Assembly (NCBI GenBank): GCA_948528155.1
Contig: CAOSZT010000003.1
Span: 11,978 to 33,750, forward strand
Source of the DNA: an uncultured Clostridia bacterium
Lineage (GTDB): Bacteria > Bacillota > Clostridia > TANB77 > CAG-508
Reading direction: 5' to 3'
DNA: 21,773 bases
Part shown: positions 14,175 to 21,269 of the stretch, one piece after another
Layout: the number at the start of each line of letters is the position of its first letter
How positions within the stretch are numbered: the stretch's first letter is position 1
The notes under the pieces: generated by a model
What the model saw: only the letters and a program-made list of their open reading frames with translations
Told to the model about the DNA's origin: nothing
Databases searched by the model: none
Translations under genes and position numbers: made by a program

Positions 14175-14483
14175 ATGAGAATAAAAAAAGGAGACACTGT
14201 TCAAGTATTATCAGGAAATGATAAAGGAAAAACAGGAGAAGTATTAGAAGTAATACCAAAAGCAAATAAAATCATTGTTAAAGGAATTAACATTAGAAAA
14301 AAGCATGTTAAACCAAGAAAACAAGGAGAAGAAGGCGGAATAATACCAATTGAAGTTGCTATACCAAGTGCAAAAGTAAATGTAGTATGTTCAAAATGTG
14401 GAAAATCTACAAGAATTGGATATAGTGAAGAAAAAGGTGAGAAAATACGTATTTGTAAAAAATGCGGAAGTAAATTAAAATAA
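14175..14483 (+). CDS. rplX: 50S ribosomal protein L24, zinc-ribbon form
   Basis: L24 (uL24), 102 residues, initiates 50S assembly. The N-terminal KOW region is MRIKKGDTVQVLSGNDKGKT, followed by VIPKANKIIVKGINIRKKHV. The C-terminal part carries two Cys pairs, CSKC and CKKC, about 24 residues apart. This would form a zinc ribbon, as in some Firmicutes and unlike E. coli L24. The frame extends back to an ATG at 14130. The ATG at 14175 follows GAAGGGAGG with a 10-nt spacer and gives the normal family N-terminus, so it is chosen. Confidence 0.97.
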   Translation: MRIKKGDTVQVLSGNDKGKTGEVLEVIPKANKIIVKGINIRKKHVKPRKQGEEGGIIPIEVAIPSAKVNVVCSKCGKSTRIGYSEEKGEKIRICKKCGSKLK

Positions 14484-14506
14484 TAAGAAGGGAGGAATAA
14501 GAAAAA

Positions 14507-15049
14507 ATGGAAAAGTTAAGAGAACAATATGAAAAAGAAGTAGTACCAGCATTAATGAAAAAATTTAATTATAAATCAGTGATGCAAGTTCCAAAAATTG
14601 ATAAAATAGTTATAAATATAGGATTAGGAGATGTAAAAGAAAATCCTAAATCATTAGAAAATGCTATGAATGATTTAATGCAAATTACAGGTCAAAAACC
14701 AATAATAACAAAAGCAAGAAAATCAATAGCAGCATTTAAATTAAGAGAAGGAGTAAATATAGGTTGTAAAGTAACATTAAGAGCAGACAAAATGTATGAC
14801 TTTGCTTACAAACTATTTAATGTAGCACTTCCAAGAGTTAGGGACTTTAGAGGAGTTTCAGGAAACTCATTTGATGGAAGAGGAAATTATTCAATGGGAA
14901 TAAAAGAACAATTAATATTTCCAGAAATCGAATATGATAAAGTAGATAAATTAAGAGGAATGGATATCATATTTGTAACAACAGCTAATTCAGACGAAGA
15001 AGCAAAAGAGTTATTAAAACTAATGGGAATGCCATTTAAAACAGCATAA
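14507..15049 (+). CDS. rplE: 50S ribosomal protein L5
   Basis: L5 (uL5), 180 residues, binds 5S rRNA in the central protuberance and contacts P-site tRNA. Conserved sequence includes LREQYEKEVVPALMKKFNYK, INIGLGDVKENPKSLENAMN, KARKSIAAFKLREG and the C-terminal DIIFVTTANSDEEAKELLKL followed by MGMPF. AAGGGAGG is upstream of the ATG. It lies 23 bp after rplX and is followed after 61 bp by rpsN. Confidence 0.98.
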   Translation: MEKLREQYEKEVVPALMKKFNYKSVMQVPKIDKIVINIGLGDVKENPKSLENAMNDLMQITGQKPIITKARKSIAAFKLREGVNIGCKVTLRADKMYDFAYKLFNVALPRVRDFRGVSGNSFDGRGNYSMGIKEQLIFPEIEYDKVDKLRGMDIIFVTTANSDEEAKELLKLMGMPFKTA

Positions 15050-15110
15050 ATGAAAGCAAATAACCCTTAAAAAATAAACATTGAAAAAAGTCAAGGAAGG
15101 AGAAAAAGGA

Positions 15111-15296
15111 ATGGCTAAAAAATCAATGAAAGTAAAACAAGCTAGACCACAAAAATATAGTACAAGAGAATACAACAGATGTAAATTATGTGGAAGACCA
15201 CATGCATATATAAGAAAATATGGTATTTGTCGTGTATGTTTTAGAGAATTAGCACATAAAGGTGAGATTCCTGGTGTAAAAAAAGCAAGTTGGTAA
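15111..15296 (+). CDS. rpsZ: 30S ribosomal protein S14 type Z (zinc-binding)
   Basis: A 61-residue S14 (uS14), the short zinc-containing form of the 30S head protein. The four zinc ligands are Cys24, Cys27, Cys40 and Cys43 (RCKLCGRPHAYIRKYGICRV, then C). This C-form is the housekeeping S14 in many Firmicutes; zinc-free longer forms replace it under zinc limitation in some species. The start at 15111 (MAKKSMK) is preferred, because GGAAGGAG lies 8 nt upstream. The frame extends back to a TTG at 15081 that has no SD. A 216-bp non-coding gap with a family A hairpin follows. Confidence 0.97.
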   Translation: MAKKSMKVKQARPQKYSTREYNRCKLCGRPHAYIRKYGICRVCFRELAHKGEIPGVKKASW

Positions 15297-15342
15297 AATT
15301 AAATTAATTGTTAGTGATTAAAAATTTTTACAGATAACTTAT

Positions 15343-15366
15343 ATAAATGACCAATAGCGAATTTGT
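15343..15366 (+). repeat. Family A hairpin between rpsZ and rpsH
   Basis: ATAAAT (15343-15348) and ATTTGT (15361-15366) enclose the 12-nt core GACCAATAGCGA, preceded by GATAACTTAT and followed by AAAACTG. The core matches the elements at 8166-8177 and 15971-15982 closely. The rest of this 216-bp gap (15297-15512) is A/T-rich, with no gene or clear terminator. Confidence 0.6.
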
Positions 15367-15512
15367 AAAACTGAAAAAGAAAAACTAAAAAAATGCACAA
15401 AAATTTTATCGGAATTTTAAGTGATGTGCTATTTTTACATATAAAATTTATTATTTGCTAATTGTAAAATAATTGATAAATTTGAAAAAAAAAAGAAAAG
15501 GAGGAAAAAGAG

Positions 15513-15911
15513 TTGAATACTACAGATCCAATTGCAGATATGTTAACAAGAATAAGAAATGCAAATACATCAAAACATAAAACAGTAGATATACCAGCAT
15601 CAAAAATGAAAACAGGAATTGCTGAAATATTGTTTAAAGAAGGATATATTAAAGCATTTGAAGAAATAAAAGATGAAAGTCAAGGAATAATAAGAGTTAC
15701 TCTAAAATATGACGAAAAAGGAAATAGAGTAATTGATGGATTAAAAAGAATAAGTAAACCAGGATTAAGAGTTTATGCTTCTTGTGAAGAATTACCAAAA
15801 GTATTAAATGGTTTAGGAATAGCCATAATATCTACATCAAAAGGATTAAAAACAGACAAAGAAGCAAGACAATTAGGTATAGGTGGAGAGGTTTTAGCTT
15901 ATATCTGGTAG
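15513..15911 (+). CDS. rpsH: 30S ribosomal protein S8 (TTG start)
   Basis: S8 (uS8), 132 residues, binds 16S rRNA helix 21 and organises the central domain. In E. coli it is the repressor of the spc operon. It begins MNTTDPIADMLTRIRNANTS and ends with the conserved STSKGLKTDKEARQLGIGGE followed by VLAYIW. The initiator is TTG at 15513, with AAAGGAGG about 8 nt upstream. No in-frame ATG precedes the conserved DPIADML motif, so TTG is required. TTG may limit initiation of this regulatory protein. Confidence 0.97.
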   Translation: MNTTDPIADMLTRIRNANTSKHKTVDIPASKMKTGIAEILFKEGYIKAFEEIKDESQGIIRVTLKYDEKGNRVIDGLKRISKPGLRVYASCEELPKVLNGLGIAIISTSKGLKTDKEARQLGIGGEVLAYIW

Positions 15912-15914
15912 GCA

Positions 15915-15988
15915 AAGCTCTTAACAAAAGCATTAATAAATGCTTGAGTTTAGAGATATGCTTTACAAATGAGCAATAGCAAATTTGT
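15915..15988 (+). repeat. Multi-hairpin region between rpsH and rplF (family A)
   Basis: After the rpsH stop there is an AAAGC...GCTTT pairing (about 15914 with 15960-15964) around an inner perfect hairpin AAGCATT/AATGCTT with an AATA loop. Next come ACAAAT (15965-15970) and ATTTGT (15983-15988) around GAGCAATAGCAA. The order (hairpin after the stop, then the ACAAAT hairpin) is the same as in the rplN-rplX repeat, but the first hairpin's sequence is different. Confidence 0.6.
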
Positions 15989-16024
15989 ATTCATTTAAAA
16001 CAAAGAAGGAGGGAAAACTTAAAA

Positions 16025-16561
16025 ATGTCAAGAATAGGAAATAAACCTATTACAGTACCATCAGAAGTAAATATAAAAATAGATGGACAAAAAATTACTG
16101 TAACAGGACCAAAAGGAACATTAGAAAGAGAAATACATAAAAATATTTCTTTAGAAATGAATGATAATATAATTAAAGTAATTAGAAAAAATGACGAACC
16201 AGCTAATAGGAGTTTACACGGATTAACAAGAACTTTGATTAATAATATGATAATTGGTGTAACAAGTGAATATGCTAAAGAATTACAAATAAATGGAGTT
16301 GGATATAGAGTTGCAAAACAAGGAACAGGATTAAATATGACATTAGGATATTCACATCCAGTAATATTTGAAGCACCAGAAGGAATAACTTTTGATGTAC
16401 CAAACCCAAATACAATTATAGTAAAAGGAATAGACAAAGAATTAGTAGGTCAAACAGCAGCTGTTGTAAGATCAAAAAGACCACCTGAAGTATATAGAGG
16501 TAAAGGTATTAAATATGCTGATGAAATTATTAGACGTAAAGAAGGAAAAACAGGTAAATAA
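16025..16561 (+). CDS. rplF: 50S ribosomal protein L6
   Basis: L6 (uL6), 178 residues, two similar alpha/beta domains near the factor-binding site by the sarcin-ricin loop. It begins MSRIGNKPITVPSEVNIKID. The second domain carries INGVGYRVAKQGTGLNMTLG, and the C-terminal motif is VRSKRPPEVYRGKGIKYADE. AAGGAGGG is upstream of the ATG with a rather long spacer. It is followed by a 146-bp gap with a family B element. Confidence 0.98.
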   Translation: MSRIGNKPITVPSEVNIKIDGQKITVTGPKGTLEREIHKNISLEMNDNIIKVIRKNDEPANRSLHGLTRTLINNMIIGVTSEYAKELQINGVGYRVAKQGTGLNMTLGYSHPVIFEAPEGITFDVPNPNTIIVKGIDKELVGQTAAVVRSKRPPEVYRGKGIKYADEIIRRKEGKTGK

Positions 16562-16571
16562 AACATAAAAA

Positions 16572-16672
16572 GATTTGGCAGACAAAAAATTTAGGAAAAC
16601 TAAAAAAATGATAAATTTAGAAAAATGTAGGGATTTGACCATATAGGAATTAGAAAATTTTTTGTATGACGA
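16572..16672 (+). repeat. Family B hairpin element upstream of rplR
   Basis: GATTTGGCAGAC (16572-16583) opens a 10-bp perfect stem CAAAAAATTT (16583-16592) with AAATTTTTTG (16655-16664). The 62-nt loop is much longer than in the rpsS copy. The 3' flank is TATGACGATG, then a purine-rich tract up to the rplR SD. The flanks match the copy at 11110-11151, although the stem sequence differs. Confidence 0.6.
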
Positions 16673-16707
16673 TGAACGAAACGTAGTGGAGTGAAGGGAG
16701 AATAAAA

Positions 16708-17067
16708 ATGGTAAAAAAGACAGATAGAAAAATGGAAAGAGCAAGAAGACATTTAAGAGTAAGAAGAAAAATATCTGGAACAAGTGAAAGACCAAGATTA
16801 TGTGTATATAGAAGTAATAGTAATTTATATGTACAAATAATAGATGATATTGCAAGAAATACTTTAGTTAGTTGTTCAACATTAGACAAAAATGTAAAAA
16901 CAAAACATGCAAACAAAGAAGCAGCAAAAGAAATAGGAGCAATGATAGCAAAAAAAGCATTAGAAAAAAATATTGAAACTGTAGTTTTTGATCGTGGTGG
17001 ATACATATATCATGGAGTAATAAAAGAATTAGCAGAAGCTGCAAGACAAGGCGGATTAAAGTTCTAG
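16708..17067 (+). CDS. rplR: 50S ribosomal protein L18
   Basis: L18 (uL18), 119 residues, mediates attachment of 5S rRNA to the 50S subunit with L5. The basic N-terminus RRHLRVRRKISGTSERPRLC, the VYRSNSNLYVQIIDD strand and the C-terminal VVFDRGGYIYHGVIKELAEA, then ARQGGLKF, identify it. GAAGGGAG precedes the ATG. The stop TAG is part of a TAGCT...AGCTA inverted repeat at the beginning of the following 151-bp gap. Confidence 0.98.
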   Translation: MVKKTDRKMERARRHLRVRRKISGTSERPRLCVYRSNSNLYVQIIDDIARNTLVSCSTLDKNVKTKHANKEAAKEIGAMIAKKALEKNIETVVFDRGGYIYHGVIKELAEAARQGGLKF

Positions 17068-17132
17068 CTAATTTAGCTTTAAACTAAGAGAGCTATAGAT
17101 AACTTATACAAAAATTATGAAATGATTTTTGT
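17064..17132 (+). repeat. Hairpin pair between rplR and rpsE (divergent family A-like unit)
   Basis: TAGCT, beginning at the rplR stop (17065-17069), pairs with AGCTA (17091-17095). After ATAGATAACTTAT there is a second hairpin, ACAAAAAT (17108-17115) with ATTTTTGT (17125-17132). The lead-in GATAACTTATA is shared with the unit at 15331-15342, and TAGAAAACTG follows. The inner GA...AATA...G core is absent, so membership of the family is tentative. Confidence 0.4.
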
Positions 17133-17218
17133 GTATATTAGAAAACTGTAAAAAATTATTATTAGTAAAATAAAATAATTTTACAAATATAAAAAAGATA
17201 GGAGGAAAGGAAAAACCG

Positions 17219-17704
17219 ATGGAAGAAAAAAGCGAATTAAAAGAAAAAGTAGTTGCTATAAACAGAGTTGCTAAAGTTGTAAAAGGTGGTAGAACTTTCA
17301 GATTTAGTGCAGTAGTTGTAGTAGGTGATGAAAATGGACATATAGGTGTAGGTAATGGTAAAGCAGCAGAAGTACCAGATGCTATAAAAAAAGCAATTCA
17401 AGAAGCTAAAAAGAATTTGGTAGAAGTTCCAGTAGTAGATACAACAGTACCACATGAATTTGTAGGAAAATTTGGTAGTGCAAGAGTATTATTAAAACCA
17501 GCAGTAGTTGGTACTGGATTAATAGCAGGAGGAAGTGTTAGACCTGTACTAGAACTTGCAGGATATAAAAACATAAGGACAAAAGTTATTGGAACAAACA
17601 ATCCAAGAAATGTAGTATATGCTACAATAGAAGGATTAAAATCTATGCAAACAGTTGAACAAGTAGCTAAAAAAAGAGGTAAAAAAGTAGAAGAGATATT
17701 ATAA
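17219..17704 (+). CDS. rpsE: 30S ribosomal protein S5
   Basis: S5 (uS5), 161 residues, takes part in decoding fidelity and mRNA unwinding; spectinomycin resistance maps to its N-terminal loop. Conserved parts are LKEKVVAINRVAKVVKGGRT, the GHIGVGNGKAAEVPDAIKKA helix and the second-domain GTGLIAGGSVRPVLELAGYK. TAGGAGG is present upstream of the ATG with a spacer of about 12 nt. In most genomes rpmD would follow; here rplO comes next. Confidence 0.98.
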   Translation: MEEKSELKEKVVAINRVAKVVKGGRTFRFSAVVVVGDENGHIGVGNGKAAEVPDAIKKAIQEAKKNLVEVPVVDTTVPHEFVGKFGSARVLLKPAVVGTGLIAGGSVRPVLELAGYKNIRTKVIGTNNPRNVVYATIEGLKSMQTVEQVAKKRGKKVEEIL

Positions 17705-17726
17705 TGGAGGTCAGACATCTGACATC

Positions 17727-17749
17727 TAAAATTTAAGAATTAAATTTTA
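17727..17749 (+). promoter_or_regulatory. Hairpin abutting the rplO ribosome-binding site
   Basis: TAAAATTTAA (17727-17736) and TTAAATTTTA (17740-17749) form a perfect 10-bp A/T hairpin with loop GAA. It ends 2 nt before the AAGGAGG of rplO (17751-17757). It has no T-tract, so it is not a terminator. It might affect rplO translation or mRNA processing. A second small inverted repeat, GTCAGA/TCTGAC, lies at about 17710-17722. Confidence 0.5.
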
Positions 17750-17767
17750 TAAGGAGGTGCAAACCAA

Positions 17768-18202
17768 ATGAAACTAGGAGAATTAAGACCAGCTGAAGAA
17801 AGAGTTTCAAGAAAAAGAGTAGGTCGTGGTATGGGTTCAGGAACTGGAAAAACTTCAGGAAAAGGACATAAAGGACAAAAAGCGAGATCTGGTGGTGGAG
17901 TAAGAAGAGGATTTGAAGGTGGTCAAACACCATTATATAGAAGACTACCAAAAAGAGGATTTACAAATATACATGCAAAAAATTATACAGAAGTAACATT
18001 AACAATGTTAAATAAATCAACAGTTAATGATGTTACAGCAGAAACTCTAATAGCTGACAAAATAATAAGTAAAGTAAATGATGGAATTGTAGTATTGGCA
18101 ACAGGAAACTTAGAGAAAAAATTAAATGTTAAAGCTATAAGATTTACTGCAAAAGCAAAAGAAAAAATCGAAGCTTTAGGCGGAAAGGCTGAGGTGATAT
18201 AA
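17768..18202 (+). CDS. rplO: 50S ribosomal protein L15
   Basis: L15 (uL15), 144 residues, a late-assembly 50S protein with a long basic extension into the rRNA core. The N-terminal Gly/Arg-rich stretch RVGRGMGSGTGKTSGKGHKG, then GGQTPLYRRLPKRGFTN, is diagnostic. The globular C-terminal domain contains VLATGNLEKKLNVKAIRFTA. AAGGAGGTG, a near-perfect SD, lies 8 nt before the ATG. The stop codon directly abuts the secY start. Confidence 0.98.
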   Translation: MKLGELRPAEERVSRKRVGRGMGSGTGKTSGKGHKGQKARSGGGVRRGFEGGQTPLYRRLPKRGFTNIHAKNYTEVTLTMLNKSTVNDVTAETLIADKIISKVNDGIVVLATGNLEKKLNVKAIRFTAKAKEKIEALGGKAEVI

Positions 18203-19522
18203 TTGTTTAAAACAATAAAAAATGCGTTTAAAACACCTGAGGTAAGAAAAAGAATATTATATACACTATTATTAATAGTAATATTTAGACTAGGATGTTA
18301 TATTACAGTACCAGGAGTAGATAGTATAGCATTAAGTGAAGCTATGAGTTCAAACAATGGAGTAGCAGGATTAATAGATATGATTTCAGGAGGAGCATTT
18401 TCAAGATTTTCAGTTTTTGCAATGTCAATTAGTCCATATATAACAGCTTCAATCGTTATTCAATTATTAGCAATGATAATACCTTCTTTAGAAAGATTAA
18501 CTAAAGAAGGAGGAGAAGAAGGAAGAAAGAAAATAAATGCATACACTAAAGTATTAACTTTAGTGTTAGCTTTAGTAGAAGCAATAGGAGTATTTGTATC
18601 ATATAAATCTTCTGGAATATTTATAAATACAGAATTTTTAACTGCAAGTTTAGTTGTAATATCACTAGTTGCAGGAACATCAATATTAATGTGGCTTGGA
18701 GATGAAATATCAAATAAAGGAATTGGAAATGGAATTTCAATGATAATATTTATAGGTATTATTTCAGGATTACCAAGTTTTGTAAAAACATTATGGAATA
18801 TGATTATTACAGTTGATGGATTTAGTACAACTGGATTACTAATGGCAATAGGAATATTAATAGGAGCAATAGTATTAATTGCAGGAGTTATATTTATACA
18901 ACAAGCTGAAAGAAGAGTATCTGTTCAATACTCTAAAAAAGTAGTTGGAAGAAAAATGGTAGGAGCACAAAGTACTCATATACCATTAAAATTAGCAATG
19001 GCAGGAGTTATGCCAATAATATTTGCATCATCATTTTTAACATTTCCAGCAATGATAATACAAATATTTGTAAATGATATAGAGACTCAAACAGGATTTT
19101 TAGCAGGATTATATAAATTTTCAATTGCTACATCTTCATCAAGTGTAGGAATTGAATATGCTATAGCAAATGCACTTGTATATTTAGTATTAATAATGGG
19201 ATTTACATTTTTCTACACATATGCTACATTCAATCCAGCAGAAGTTTCAAACAATATTAAGAAAAATGGTGGATTTGTACCAGGTATAAGAGCAGGAAAA
19301 CCAACAACAGATTACTTATCTTCAATAATTTCAAAATTAACATGGTTTGGTGGATTTTTCTTAGCAGTAATAGCGATATTACCAATGTTATTAAGATTTA
19401 CAAGTTTAAATATAGCCTTTGGTGGTACATCGATATTAATTGTTGTAGGAGTAGCTTTAGAAACAGTACAACAATTAGAATCTCAATTAGTAATGAGACA
19501 CTACAAAGGATTTTTGGAATAA
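18203..19522 (+). CDS. secY: Protein translocase subunit SecY (TTG start)
   Basis: Channel subunit of the SecYEG translocon in the cytoplasmic membrane, 439 residues with ten predicted membrane helices (first at about 17-35, last at about 405-420). Conserved features are the plug region after helix 1, SISPYITASIVIQLLAMIIP (75-94), the cytosolic loop QQAERRVSVQYSKKVVGRKM (233-252), and NPAEVSNNIKKNGGFVPGIR (344-363). That last segment is a SecA and ribosome contact. The initiator is TTG, immediately after the rplO stop, with GAGGTG 6 nt upstream inside rplO, so translation is coupled. It is the last gene before a terminator. Confidence 0.98.
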   Translation: MFKTIKNAFKTPEVRKRILYTLLLIVIFRLGCYITVPGVDSIALSEAMSSNNGVAGLIDMISGGAFSRFSVFAMSISPYITASIVIQLLAMIIPSLERLTKEGGEEGRKKINAYTKVLTLVLALVEAIGVFVSYKSSGIFINTEFLTASLVVISLVAGTSILMWLGDEISNKGIGNGISMIIFIGIISGLPSFVKTLWNMIITVDGFSTTGLLMAIGILIGAIVLIAGVIFIQQAERRVSVQYSKKVVGRKMVGAQSTHIPLKLAMAGVMPIIFASSFLTFPAMIIQIFVNDIETQTGFLAGLYKFSIATSSSSVGIEYAIANALVYLVLIMGFTFFYTYATFNPAEVSNNIKKNGGFVPGIRAGKPTTDYLSSIISKLTWFGGFFLAVIAILPMLLRFTSLNIAFGGTSILIVVGVALETVQQLESQLVMRHYKGFLE

Positions 19523-19526
19523 AATA

Positions 19527-19561
19527 AAAAAGCCGTACTATTTATATAGCACGGACTTTTT
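19527..19561 (+). terminator. Terminator of the S10-spc operon after secY
   Basis: AAAAAG/CTTTTT, CCGT/ACGG and CTAT/ATAG pair in order around a TTAT loop, with one bulge and one A-C mismatch. The 3' arm ends in a T-run (19557-19561). It begins 4 bp after the secY stop. The following stretch, 19562-19681, is A/T-rich with no gene seen. Confidence 0.88.
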
Positions 19562-19681
19562 GTTATTAGCATAAAAAGTTTTCCCAAATGTTTGATTACT
19601 CTGCATAATTAAGATGTAGTATTATTTGATTGATAAAAAATGTAAGGGGATTTTTTTACCCTAAATAAGAAAGCAAAAAGC

Positions 19682-19710
19682 TTGATATTTTAACATTATT
19701 GTAGTACAAT
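19682..19710 (+). promoter_or_regulatory. adk-map promoter
   Basis: TTGATA (19682-19687) and TACAAT (19705-19710) are spaced by 17 bp. The predicted transcript starts near 19717, about 30 nt before the adk ATG. An in-frame GTG at 19712 is excluded as an adk start by this. Confidence 0.72.
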
Positions 19711-19747
19711 AGTGTCTGTAAAAATAGTTATAAGGAGAGATGCTATT

Positions 19748-20410
19748 ATGATAATGATTATGTTAGGTGCACAAGGTACTGGAAAAGGAACTGTTGCAGG
19801 ATTAATAAGTGAAAAAATAGGAATTCCACAAATATCAACAGGAGATATATTTAGAAAAAATATTAATGAAAAAACACCATTAGGAATAGAAGCAGATAAA
19901 TATATATCAAAAGGAAATTTAGTACCAGATGATATAACTGTACCAATGGTTGAAGAAGTTTTATCAAGTGAAGAAGCGAAAAATGGAGCTATATTAGATG
20001 GATTTCCAAGAACAATAGAACAAGCAGAAAAATTAGACAAGATATTAGAAGCTAAAGGAAAAAAAGTAGATATGGTAATAAATTTAGTAACACCAAAAGA
20101 AGAACTTATTGATAGAATGTTAACAAGAAGAGTATGTTCAAACCAAAATTGCAAAACAATTTATAATATAAAATTGCATCCACCTATAAAAGAGGGGGTT
20201 TGTGATAAATGTGGAGCATTACTAAAACAAAGAGAAGATGACTCTGATCCAGAAGCTATAAAAAGAAGACTAGAAATTTATGAAGAGAAAACAAGTCCAT
20301 TAGTTGAATATTATAAAAATAAAGGGGTATTAAAATCAGAAACAGTAAGTATATCAATTAATAGAATGGGAAAAGATGTAGCAAAAGAAATTGTAGAAAC
20401 ATTAAAATAG
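19748..20410 (+). CDS. adk: Adenylate kinase, zinc-LID type
   Basis: Cytoplasmic nucleotide kinase that interconverts ATP + AMP and 2 ADP, 220 residues. The P-loop is GAQGTGKGT (7-15), with Gln-Gly-Thr where Pro-Gly-Ala is usual. The AMP-binding motif STGDIFR (30-36) and DGFPRT (84-89) are present. The long LID has four Cys at 130, 135, 152 and 155, a zinc site typical of Gram-positive enzymes. The first pair is spaced C-x4-C instead of the usual C-x2-C. The start at 19748 has AAGGAG 10 nt upstream. The in-frame GTG at 19712 lies beyond the predicted transcript. It is followed by map after 74 bp. Confidence 0.97.
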   Translation: MIMIMLGAQGTGKGTVAGLISEKIGIPQISTGDIFRKNINEKTPLGIEADKYISKGNLVPDDITVPMVEEVLSSEEAKNGAILDGFPRTIEQAEKLDKILEAKGKKVDMVINLVTPKEELIDRMLTRRVCSNQNCKTIYNIKLHPPIKEGVCDKCGALLKQREDDSDPEAIKRRLEIYEEKTSPLVEYYKNKGVLKSETVSISINRMGKDVAKEIVETLK

Positions 20411-20484
20411 AGATATATATTTTTTAAGAATGCGAAAATTTTTATGAACATAAAAAAATAATCGTAAAAAATAGGGAGATATCA

Positions 20485-21255
20485 ATGGTAACTATAAAAT
20501 CGAAAAAAGAAATAGAACTAATGAGGAAAGTTTGCAAAATAGTTGCATTAACATATCAAGAATTAGAAAAACATATAAAACCAGGAATAACTACATATGA
20601 ATTAGACCAAATTGCTGAAAAAACAATGAGGAGTTTAGGGGCAATTCCTGCAGAAAAAGGATATAATCCAGGCATAAAAGGAGTTCCAAAATTTCCAGCT
20701 TCTATATGTGTATCAATTAATGATGAAGTTATACATGGAATTCCTTCAAAACATAGAGTATTAAAAGAAGGAGATATTGTGAGTATTGATACTGTTGCAT
20801 TAAAAGAAGGGTTTAATGGTGATGCAGCAAGAACCTTTATTGTTGGAGAAACAACAAAAGAAAATAAAAGATTAGTTGAGGTTACAAAACAAGCTTTTTT
20901 TGAAGGAATAAAATATGCAATTTCAGGTAATAGAATAGGAGATGTTTGTCATACAATAGGAGAATTTGTACGTTCACATGGATTTTCAGTAGTTAAAGAA
21001 TTTCAAGGACATGGTATAGGTAAAGCAATGCACGAAGATCCAGGGATTCCGAATTATGGAAAGGCTGGAAGAGGGATAAGATTAGAGCCAGGAATGACTT
21101 TAGCTATAGAACCTATGGTAATTCAAGGAAAATCCAATATTTTGCAACTTGAAGATGGATGGACAATTGTTACAGAAGATGGAAGTATGTCAGCACATTA
21201 TGAAAATACAATTTTAATTACAGAAAAAGAGCCAGAAATATTGACAATACTTTAG
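20485..21255 (+). CDS. map: Methionine aminopeptidase, type I
   Basis: Removes the N-terminal Met from nascent proteins after deformylation; 256 residues. The dimetal ligands are all visible: Asp102, Asp113, His176, Glu209 and Glu240, with substrate-side His84 and His183. Supporting motifs are SINDEVIHGIPSKHRVLKEG, FNGDAARTF, GHGIGKAMHEDPGIPNYG and EDGSMSAHYENTILITE. There is no N-terminal zinc-finger extension. The SD is GGGAG, 7 nt before the ATG. It is probably co-transcribed with adk. Its last codons contain the -35 box of the infA promoter. Confidence 0.98.
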   Translation: MVTIKSKKEIELMRKVCKIVALTYQELEKHIKPGITTYELDQIAEKTMRSLGAIPAEKGYNPGIKGVPKFPASICVSINDEVIHGIPSKHRVLKEGDIVSIDTVALKEGFNGDAARTFIVGETTKENKRLVEVTKQAFFEGIKYAISGNRIGDVCHTIGEFVRSHGFSVVKEFQGHGIGKAMHEDPGIPNYGKAGRGIRLEPGMTLAIEPMVIQGKSNILQLEDGWTIVTEDGSMSAHYENTILITEKEPEILTIL

Positions 21256-21269
21256 AACTAGTGTATAAT
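21241..21269 (+). promoter_or_regulatory. Consensus promoter for infA-rpmJ, overlapping the end of map
   Basis: TTGACA (21241-21246) and TATAAT (21264-21269) match consensus exactly, with a 17-bp spacer. The -35 box encodes Leu-Thr near the end of map and the -10 lies 9 bp after its stop. Transcription should start near 21276, leaving a leader of about 78 nt before infA. Confidence 0.88.

Noticed and set aside
17703..17732. Ten-codon ORF (ATG GAG GTC...) at the rpmD position
   Set aside because: Too short and unlike L30; its ATG overlaps the rpsE stop by chance. It is not enough to call an rpmD remnant.
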